Source: Dokdonella_A sp035263065 (GTDB lineage: Bacteria > Pseudomonadota > Gammaproteobacteria > Xanthomonadales > Rhodanobacteraceae). From it: a stretch of DNA of 12,870 nucleotides. The notes beneath the pieces were generated by a model. That model was not told the origin of the DNA and searched no databases. It was given only the letters and a program-made list of their open reading frames with translations. The position numbers and the translations under genes were made by a program. Where the stretch lies: positions 1 through 12,870 of the forward strand of contig DATFRS010000112.1 of NCBI GenBank assembly GCA_035263065.1, in the 5' to 3' direction. Position 1 is the stretch's first letter. Each line of letters begins with the position of its first letter. Of this stretch, positions 1-5,281 are shown piece by piece.

Positions 1-296
1 CCCTCGAACGACAACCACTGCGCGACCTTCGCGCGCTCGAAGCGGTCCTTCGGCAGGTACGGCGTATCCTCGGCGAGGAACGTCAGGATCGCGTTCGATT
101 CGGCGAGGACGCGGCCATCGTCCAGGCGGATCGCCGGGACGGCGCCGGTCGGGTTGATCGCGAGATACTCGGGTCGCTGGCCCTCGCCTTCGAAAATGCT
201 GATCGATTCGGTGCGATACGGCATGCCGAGGTGGTTCAGCAACTGGCGGACTTTCCAGGCGTTCTGCGAAGGCAGATAGTCGAACAGCGTCAGCAC
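1..296 (-). CDS. Glutathione S-transferase family protein, N-terminal part (runs off the left edge)
   Basis: The 98 visible codons form the thioredoxin-fold N-terminal domain of a cytosolic glutathione S-transferase, an enzyme family that joins or transfers glutathione to electrophiles or peroxides. The protein begins MLTLFDYLPSQNAWKVRQLL. It has the GAVPAI segment with the family's cis-proline (P54) and the glutathione-binding acidic/serine pair in LAESNAI (E66, S67). The helical C-terminal domain, which sets substrate choice, lies outside the window. I chose the GTG at 294-296 because AAGGAG sits 6 nt upstream and family members usually start at MLTLFDY. Two in-frame ATGs at 330-332 and 327-329 would add 12 or 11 residues but have no good ribosome binding site. 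The gene is divergent from ada. Family is clear; class and substrate cannot be told from this part. Confidence 0.9.
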   Translation of the reverse strand, partial: MLTLFDYLPSQNAWKVRQLLNHLGMPYRTESISIFEGEGQRPEYLAINPTGAVPAIRLDDGRVLAESNAILTFLAEDTPYLPKDRFERAKVAQWLSFE

Positions 297-302
297 GGCG
301 GG

Positions 303-308
303 CTCCTT
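303..308 (-). promoter_or_regulatory. Shine-Dalgarno site that fixes the GTG start of the GST gene
   Basis: On the minus strand this reads AAGGAG, 6 nt before the GTG at 294-296. It argues for the GTG start over the in-frame ATGs further upstream, because the site would lie inside the coding region if those ATGs were used. Confidence 0.6.
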
Positions 309-332
309 GCGTCGGTGGATGGGCGCCATCAT

Positions 333-457
333 CTGCAAGGGCATGCGTCGCGCCTATCCGCTTCTTGCGGCGCAAACCCGGAATTCGCCGAGCAAGAAGC
401 GGATGTTTCGAGACGCCGCGCGGCGGTCTACTGCCGGCACCTGAAAGGAGGTGCCCC
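333..457. other. Divergent intergenic region between the GST gene and ada
   Basis: This stretch must carry the promoters of both the GST gene (leftward) and ada (rightward). Its main structure is a long perfect inverted repeat, listed separately. I see no convincing -35/-10 pair on either strand. The right end holds the ada ribosome binding site, AAAGGAGG at 444-451, 6 nt before the ATG. Confidence 0.6.
356..404. promoter_or_regulatory. Perfect 13-bp inverted repeat upstream of ada, possible operator or RNA hairpin
   Basis: ATCCGCTTCTTGC at 356-368 is the exact reverse complement of GCAAGAAGCGGAT at 392-404. The 23-nt centre can pair further, GGCG at 369-372 with CGCC at 386-389, leaving a 2-nt bulge. 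No T-run follows on either strand and both flanking genes start outward from it, so an ordinary terminator is unlikely. Within it, AAT (382-384) and GCAA (392-395) resemble the A and B boxes of the E. coli Ada site, but the spacer is 7 nt where E. coli has 6. The structure is plain; its role is inference. Confidence 0.5.
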
Positions 458-1525
458 ATGAAACCCGATGCCGAAACCTGCTGGACCGCCGTCGACGCAC
501 GCGATGCGTCGAAGGACGGCACGTTCGTCTACGGCGTCATGACGACCGGCGTGTACTGCCGTCCGTCGTGCGCGTCGCGCCGGCCGCTGCGCAGGAACGT
601 GCGTTTCTACGCGACGCCGGCCGAAGCCGAGCGCGATGGCCTGCGCGCGTGCAAGCGCTGCAAGCCGACGACCGAGCGCAAGGACGCCGCGATCGACGCG
701 CGCATCCGCAAGGCGTGCGAACTGATCACGCGGCACGTCGACGAGCCGCTCTCGCTGAACCAGCTCGCGAAAGCCGTCGGCCAGAGCCCGTTCCATTTCC
801 AGCGCAGCTTCAAGGCCGCCGTCGGCTTGACGCCCAAGGAATTCCACGAAGCCGAGCGCGTGCGCGTGCTGAAGTCCGGTCTCAAGTCCGGAGGCAGCGT
901 CACCGACGCGATCTACGACGCAGGCTTCGGCTCGTCGAGCCGCGTCTACGAGCGCGTCGACACGCGTCTCGGCATGACGCCGCTGCAGTATCGCCAGGGC
1001 GGCCGCGGGCTCACGATCTCGCACGCGGCGGCCGAGACGCCCCTCGGGCTCCTGATGATCGGCGCGACCGATCGCGGCATCTGCTTCATCCAGTTCGGCG
1101 ACAGCGAGAAGAAGCTCGAGGCGCAGCTCGTCGCGGAGTATCCGCAAGCGACGCACGCGCCGATGCCGAAGGCGCAGTCGGCGACGTTCAAGGCGTGGAT
1201 GCGCGCGCTCGCCGCGTACCTCGAAGGCAGCAAGGCCTCGCTCGACCTGCCGCTCGACGTGCGCGGCACGGCGTTCCAGATGCGCGTCTGGCGCTACCTG
1301 CAGACGATTCCGTACGGCGAGGTGCAGTCGTATTCCGAAGTCGCGCGCGGCATCGGGCAGCCGACGGCGACGCGCGCGGTCGCGCAGGCGTGCGCGAGCA
1401 ACACGATCGCGCTCGCGATCCCGTGCCATCGCGTGATCCGCGGCAACGGCGAGCTCGGCGGCTATCGCTGGGGCCTCGCGCGCAAGCGCACGCTGATCGA
1501 TCGCGAGCGCGGAGCACGGCGATGA
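458..1525 (+). CDS. ada: Ada: methylphosphotriester/O6-methylguanine-DNA methyltransferase and AraC-type regulator
   Basis: A 355-residue cytoplasmic protein with the full three-part Ada build, close to the length of E. coli Ada. The N-terminal zinc domain has four cysteines, C34 and C38 (GVYCRPSC) and C65 and C68 (ACKRC). By family knowledge C34 accepts a methyl group from DNA phosphotriesters, which turns the protein into an activator. An AraC-type helix-turn-helix region follows at about residues 80-180 (SLNQLAKAVGQSPFHFQRSF). The C-terminal methyltransferase domain carries the active-site motif IPCHRV with C323, which takes alkyl groups from O6-alkylguanine. The ATG at 458 has an excellent AAAGGAGG site. 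An in-frame upstream ATG at 365 lacks one and lies in the inverted-repeat region. The stop overlaps the start of the 2OG oxygenase gene (ATGA, 1522-1525). Positive autoregulation is expected from the family. Confidence 0.97.
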   Translation: MKPDAETCWTAVDARDASKDGTFVYGVMTTGVYCRPSCASRRPLRRNVRFYATPAEAERDGLRACKRCKPTTERKDAAIDARIRKACELITRHVDEPLSLNQLAKAVGQSPFHFQRSFKAAVGLTPKEFHEAERVRVLKSGLKSGGSVTDAIYDAGFGSSSRVYERVDTRLGMTPLQYRQGGRGLTISHAAAETPLGLLMIGATDRGICFIQFGDSEKKLEAQLVAEYPQATHAPMPKAQSATFKAWMRALAAYLEGSKASLDLPLDVRGTAFQMRVWRYLQTIPYGEVQSYSEVARGIGQPTATRAVAQACASNTIALAIPCHRVIRGNGELGGYRWGLARKRTLIDRERGARR

Positions 1526-2283
1526 GCGCGGTGCTCGCGGAGCCGGGCGACGGTGTCGCCCGGCGCATCGCGGCGGCCGATTGGAACGCGATCGGTGCGG
1601 CGCTCGATGCCGACGGCGTCGCGACGCTTCCGAACCTGCTCACGACCCGAGAAAGCGCGTCGCTGGCAGCGATGTACGACGACGCGCGGCGATTCCGCTC
1701 GCGCGTCGTCATGCAGCGTCATCAGTTCGGCCGCGGCGAGTACCAGTACTTCGCATATCCGCTGCCGGCGCTCGTGCATCTCCTTCGCGAAGAGCTGTAT
1801 CCGCACCTCGCACCGGTCGCGAATCGCTGGACGGAGCGGCTCGGAACGACCGACGTCTTTCCGCCCGATCACGAAGCGTTCCTGCGGCGCTGCCACGCCG
1901 CCGGCCAGCACCGCCCGACGCCACTGCTGCTGCGCTACGGCGAAGGCGACTACAACTGCCTGCACCAGGATCTCTACGGCGAGCACGTGTTTCCGCTGCA
2001 GGTCGTGACGCTGTTGAGTGAGCCCGGCACGGACTTCGACGGCGGCGAGCTCGTGCTCGTCGAGCAACGGCCTCGCGCGCAATCGGCGGCGCGTGTCGTC
2101 GCGTTGCGCCGCGGCGATGCTGCGATCATCGCGACGCATCACCGTCCCCAGCGCGGCGCGCGCGGCTGGCACCGCGTGAACCTGCGTCACGGCGTCAGCC
2201 GCGTGCTGCGCGGTCGCCGCTTCACCGCCGGCATCATCTTCCATGACGCTGCCGGCCCGGCCGAAGGAACGCTCGATCCCTGA
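1522..2283 (+). CDS. 2-oxoglutarate/Fe(II)-dependent oxygenase coupled to ada
   Basis: A 253-residue protein without signal peptide. Its C-terminal half has the double-stranded beta-helix iron site: H148 and D150 in CLHQDLYGEH, distal H223 in LRHGVSRV, and R233 before F234 as the likely 2-oxoglutarate carboxylate binder. The family uses 2-oxoglutarate and O2 to hydroxylate a substrate. The RHGVSRV...RRF pattern resembles prolyl-4-hydroxylase-like (2OG-FeII_Oxy_3 type) proteins more than AlkB. The ATG overlaps the ada stop by 4 nt, so the two are almost certainly one transcript with coupled translation, which suggests a job in the alkylation response. E. coli has the AlkB oxygenase in this place. 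The substrate is unknown: DNA or RNA repair is plausible, and protein hydroxylation is possible. The stop codon lies in a terminator-like hairpin. Confidence 0.9.
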   Translation: MSAVLAEPGDGVARRIAAADWNAIGAALDADGVATLPNLLTTRESASLAAMYDDARRFRSRVVMQRHQFGRGEYQYFAYPLPALVHLLREELYPHLAPVANRWTERLGTTDVFPPDHEAFLRRCHAAGQHRPTPLLLRYGEGDYNCLHQDLYGEHVFPLQVVTLLSEPGTDFDGGELVLVEQRPRAQSAARVVALRRGDAAIIATHHRPQRGARGWHRVNLRHGVSRVLRGRRFTAGIIFHDAAGPAEGTLDP

Positions 2284-2296
2284 GCGTTCCGGTTCG
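2262..2296. terminator. Bidirectional terminator-like hairpin between the oxygenase gene and creD
   Basis: GGAACGCTC (2266-2274) pairs perfectly with GAGCGTTCC (2282-2290) around a 7-nt loop. CGAA (2262-2265) can also pair with TTCG (2293-2296) across a 2-nt bulge. It sits in the 18-nt gap and last codons between two convergent genes and contains the oxygenase stop codon (2281-2283). No T-run follows on either strand, so it could be a weak intrinsic terminator or a hairpin that protects 3' ends. Confidence 0.55.
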
Positions 2297-2301
2297 CACG
2301 C

Positions 2302-3618
2302 TCAGCGCGCTGGCGCCGCCGACAGCGAATACCAGTCGACGCGGCGCGTGAGGTACATCAGCGCGGCGATCGCGGCGAGGAGCGCAAGCGATCCCATCAG
2401 CAGCGCGTAGTCCTCGCTGACGACGAGCCCGTAGAGCAGCGCGTAGATCAGCGCGAGCAACGCGCCGAGCACGAGCCCGGCGCGCCGCGCCGCGAGCACG
2501 ACGCCGGCATAGCCGCCGACCATCGCGACGACGCACGCCGCCGCGATCGAGTACGCGAGCACGAACCCGATCTGCTCGGACAGCGCGAGCAGCACGACAT
2601 AGAACGTGCAGAGCGCGAGCCCGACCAGGAGATACTGCACCGGATGCACGCGCAATCCGCGCAGCACTTCGAACAGGAAGAACGCGACGAACGTCAGCGC
2701 GATGAACAGCACGCCGTATTTTCCGGCGCGAACGTTCTGCTGATAGGCGCCGGCCGGCTGCGTCAGCGTGAAGCCGAATGCGGACGCCGCGAGCGCCGGG
2801 CCGACGTTCTCGCTCTCGCGCCAGTGCTGCGCGAGCGGCCGGTTGAGGTCGAGCACCTGCCACTCGGCCTCGAAGCCCGTCGTCTCGACACGCCGCGTCG
2901 CCGGCAGGAACGCGCCGTCGAAGCCGGGATCGGGCCACGGGCTCGTCACGTGCACGTCGGTCTCGCGCGCGAGCGGCAGCACCGCGAAGCGCTCCGTGCC
3001 GGCGAGCGTCAGCGTGAACGCGAACGGCACGGTCTCGGGCAGCTTCGCGGGATCGAGCGACGCCGGCGCGCTGATCGCGGCGACGACCGCGACGCCGTCG
3101 GTGCCGGGTCCGAACGCGAGATCGCGATCGCCGAAGTGCAGCGCCGACACGCGGCGGATGCCGCGCACGTCGGCGATCGGCACGCGCAGCTCCGCGCGCT
3201 GCCATTGCGGCTCGGCGCCGGGCGACGCGAGCGCGGCGATGTCCGCGGCGGCGAAGCGGCCTTCGAGATTCAGGTCGGCGGTGTAGATCGCCGTGTCGTA
3301 GATGCCGTAGCGGCGCAGGTCCGTCGCGAGCTTGCCGACGATCGCGACGCGGTCGGCGAGCACGTACTCGCGCTCCTCGAACGTCGTCCAGACCTTGTCC
3401 TGCAGCACCTGCCGGCGCACCGGCACCACCAGCACCGGCGCGCCGACGCGCTGCTCGCCGCCCCAGCGCTCGGCGATCTTTTGCGTCGCCTCGCGTGCGC
3501 GGCCTTCGCGCTCGCCGACCAGGCCGTTGACCTGCGCCAGCGGAATCAGCATCAGAAGTGCGAGCGCGGCGATTCCGAGCACCTTGAACGTCGCGCCTTG
3601 AAACGGTCGTGCAACCAT
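2302..3618 (-). CDS. creD: Inner-membrane protein CreD (cell envelope integrity family)
   Basis: A 438-residue inner-membrane protein, close to the E. coli CreD length of about 450. One membrane helix lies near the N-terminus (about residues 11-30). A long periplasmic domain runs to about residue 295 with family-like segments such as RVGAPVLVVPVR, RRYGIYDTAIY and GAFLPATRRV. About six membrane helices follow from residue 302 to 423. Its biochemical function is not known. In E. coli and Stenotrophomonas it belongs to the CreBC regulon and affects envelope stability and beta-lactam response. I chose the ATG at 3616-3618, which has GGAGA at 3625-3629 with a 6-nt spacer. An in-frame TTG 21 nt upstream is less likely because the site would be inside it. 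No creB or creC is in the window, and I see no TTCAC half-site of the CreB tag between 3619 and 3806. Confidence 0.93.
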   Translation of the reverse strand: MVARPFQGATFKVLGIAALALLMLIPLAQVNGLVGEREGRAREATQKIAERWGGEQRVGAPVLVVPVRRQVLQDKVWTTFEEREYVLADRVAIVGKLATDLRRYGIYDTAIYTADLNLEGRFAAADIAALASPGAEPQWQRAELRVPIADVRGIRRVSALHFGDRDLAFGPGTDGVAVVAAISAPASLDPAKLPETVPFAFTLTLAGTERFAVLPLARETDVHVTSPWPDPGFDGAFLPATRRVETTGFEAEWQVLDLNRPLAQHWRESENVGPALAASAFGFTLTQPAGAYQQNVRAGKYGVLFIALTFVAFFLFEVLRGLRVHPVQYLLVGLALCTFYVVLLALSEQIGFVLAYSIAAACVVAMVGGYAGVVLAARRAGLVLGALLALIYALLYGLVVSEDYALLMGSLALLAAIAALMYLTRRVDWYSLSAAPAR

Positions 3619-3863
3619 CCTGCGTCTCCGGTTGTCCAAGCACGCCGAATTCCAGGCTCCGCCGCGGGCGGGGCCGGGTCGGGTTGAAGGCAGAACGCGG
3701 GCGTTTGATGTTTCGTTGACGGCGTGGTGAGTAGCATCGGATTGCTAACCCGGTCACGAAAACGACCGGAAACGCGTCTCGACCCCTGCGACGCAGAGGA
3801 CGGAGAATGGCGGTGTCGCCCCTCGCAGGCGACCCGGGGACGATCAACAGGACGGATCGGACG
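3619..3863. other. Divergent intergenic region between creD and a small gene, with two GC-rich hairpins
   Basis: This region separates two outward-facing genes. It has CCGGTC (3750-3755) pairing with GACCGG (3764-3769) around an A-rich 8-nt loop, a CTGCG-A-CGCAG palindrome at 3786-3796, and GTCGCC (3815-3820) pairing with GGCGAC (3828-3833) around a 7-nt loop. A TTGACG at 3716-3721 could be a -35 box for the rightward gene, but no good -10 box stands at the right distance. If the small gene starts at 3864, the hairpins lie in its leader. Confidence 0.45.
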
Positions 3864-4049
3864 ATGACGCAGTCGAAGACCAGTGACGAGCTTTACGCCG
3901 AACAGCGCCGCCAGCGCGCCGCGGAGATCATCGCCGCGCTCGTGCGCAAGCGCCGGCGCGTGACGACGGACGAGGCGCTGCTCGATCAGGAAGCGCTGCG
4001 CACGGCCGCCGACCGCGTCGAGCGGCGCACGCGCAAGGTAGTCGAATAG
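3864..4049 (+). CDS. Small charged hypothetical protein
   Basis: I do not recognise this gene. It encodes 61 residues starting MTQSKTSDELYAEQRRQRAA, very rich in arginine, lysine and glutamate and with no cysteine, signal peptide or membrane segment. The make-up suggests one or two amphipathic helices and a cytoplasmic protein. An in-frame ATG at 3807 has the better ribosome binding site (AGAGGA, 6 nt away) and would add 19 residues. The added stretch uses codons such as AGG, GGG and CGG that are rarer in the neighbouring genes and covers a hairpin, so I favour 3864, though the site there is weak. It ends 11 nt from the converging stop of the outer-membrane barrel gene. It could bind nucleic acid or a protein partner, but nothing here shows which, and it may be a false call. 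Confidence 0.5.
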   Translation: MTQSKTSDELYAEQRRQRAAEIIAALVRKRRRVTTDEALLDQEALRTAADRVERRTRKVVE

Positions 4050-4060
4050 CACCGCGACCG

Positions 4061-5281
4061 TCAGAACATCAGTCGCGCGCTGAGCTGCACCTGATCGTCG
4101 GTCTGGTCCGACGAAATCCCCTCTTCGAGCCGCTGGTTGCGCCAGCTGTAGACGCGCAGTGCCTCGCCCGTGATACGCAGCCATTCGCGCGGACGCCAGT
4201 TCAGCGCGAACGTGATCGCGTTGCCGTGCTCGCGGATGCGGCCGGGAAGATCGCGCGGCAGCTGCTCGGTCGAGAACGCATCGAAGCGCAGCGTCGGACG
4301 CAGCACGCCGCGGTTCCAGCCCGCAAGGAGGTACGCGGCGCGGAAGTCGGTCGTCGTGCTGAACGTCGGGAACGGCACGATCTCGGTCGAGCCGGTCATC
4401 GCCTGGCCGAGGAACACGATGTCGCCGACGTCGGCCTCGGCGCCGAGGCTCCAGAACTCCGTGCGCCAGCTGAACGTCGGCATCGAGCCGCCGCTGTGCG
4501 ACGCGGGATCGGCTTCGTTGTCGTAGCGCAGGAGCTGCACGGTGCCGCGTCCGGTCGAGCGCCAGCTCGCGCCGGCGTACCAGCCGGTGCGGCCGTCGTT
4601 CTCGAGATACGGATTGAAGCGGAGCGGTACCGGCTGCCCGTTGTCGATCGCGTAGACGGTCGGCTCGCGCAGGCGACTGCCGACGCCGGACGTGAGATCG
4701 CTGAGCGACCAGCCGCGCGCCGCCAGCAGCTCGCCGGCCGGATCGTTGAGGCGCACGAGGCCCGCGACACCTTCGAAGCTCTGCATCGTGCCGCGCCATT
4801 CGACGCGGCCTTCGGCGCCTATCGTGCGGAACTCCTCGCCGAGCCAGCTGTTGATCGCCGACGGCGTCAGCGTCCACGGGCTGGTCCAGCCGATCGCGTC
4901 GTTTTCGAGCGAGATCGGCATGAAGAACTCGCCGAGCTTGACCGACCAGCGCAGCGGCGTCGTCGACACGGGCCGATAGCGAAGATACGCCTCGAGCGCG
5001 GTGAAGCCATTCTTGTCGGTCGTCTGATACTGCACGTCCGCGAGCGCGAGCCACGAGGGCGTCAGCTGCGCCGTCGCGACGAGCGCCGCCTGCACGCACG
5101 TCGCCGAAAACCCGCCGCCGCCGAAGCGCGTCTTGCCGAGCGAGCCGTCGGCCCAGCTCGTTTCGCCCGCGCGCGAGATCAGACGGCAGTCGACGTAGCC
5201 GTGCGCGCCGACATCGACCGCGCCGGCCGGCCGCATCGCGCCGGCGCATGCGAGCACGGCCAGCGCGAGCGTGCGTTTCAT
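4061..5281 (-). CDS. Outer-membrane beta-barrel (porin-like) protein, last gene of the cupredoxin-PDE operon
   Basis: A 406-residue exported protein. The signal peptide is about residues 1-21 (MKRTLALAVLACAGAMRPAG, cut near GA-VD). The mature part alternates polar and aromatic/hydrophobic residues throughout, has many short turns, and ends QVQLSARLMF. The closing phenylalanine is the classical outer-membrane barrel assembly signal. Segments such as YLRYRPVSTTPLRWSVKLGEFFMPI resemble porins of the phosphate-selective O/P type, but I cannot assign a family or a cargo. Two cysteines (C32, C62) could form a disulfide. The ATG overlaps the stop of the upstream PDE gene by 4 nt (ATGA, 5278-5281), with a GGAG site at 5289-5292, so translation is probably coupled. 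The context suggests that it works with the cupredoxin-like protein and the c-di-GMP sensor. Confidence 0.82.
   Translation of the reverse strand: MKRTLALAVLACAGAMRPAGAVDVGAHGYVDCRLISRAGETSWADGSLGKTRFGGGGFSATCVQAALVATAQLTPSWLALADVQYQTTDKNGFTALEAYLRYRPVSTTPLRWSVKLGEFFMPISLENDAIGWTSPWTLTPSAINSWLGEEFRTIGAEGRVEWRGTMQSFEGVAGLVRLNDPAGELLAARGWSLSDLTSGVGSRLREPTVYAIDNGQPVPLRFNPYLENDGRTGWYAGASWRSTGRGTVQLLRYDNEADPASHSGGSMPTFSWRTEFWSLGAEADVGDIVFLGQAMTGSTEIVPFPTFSTTTDFRAAYLLAGWNRGVLRPTLRFDAFSTEQLPRDLPGRIREHGNAITFALNWRPREWLRITGEALRVYSWRNQRLEEGISSDQTDDQVQLSARLMF

Noticed and set aside
382..395. A true Ada box upstream of ada
   Set aside because: AAT and GCAA are present but 7 nt apart, not the 6 of E. coli, and no -35/-10 promoter could be placed beside them. 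It is kept only as part of the inverted-repeat finding.
451..1521. A plus-strand frame that runs through ada in another phase and joins the oxygenase frame, looking like one long fused protein
   Set aside because: Only the part from 1522 has oxygenase motifs. The earlier part overlaps ada, which has its full set of catalytic cysteines in a different phase.
3616..3639. A TTG start of creD giving 7 extra residues
   Set aside because: The GGAGA site 6 nt before the ATG at 3618 fits that ATG, and the extra residues (arginine-rich) are not typical of the family.
2644..3687. A long plus-strand frame over creD
   Set aside because: Its composition is Arg/Glu/Ala/His-rich without domains, and it lies opposite an evident membrane protein.
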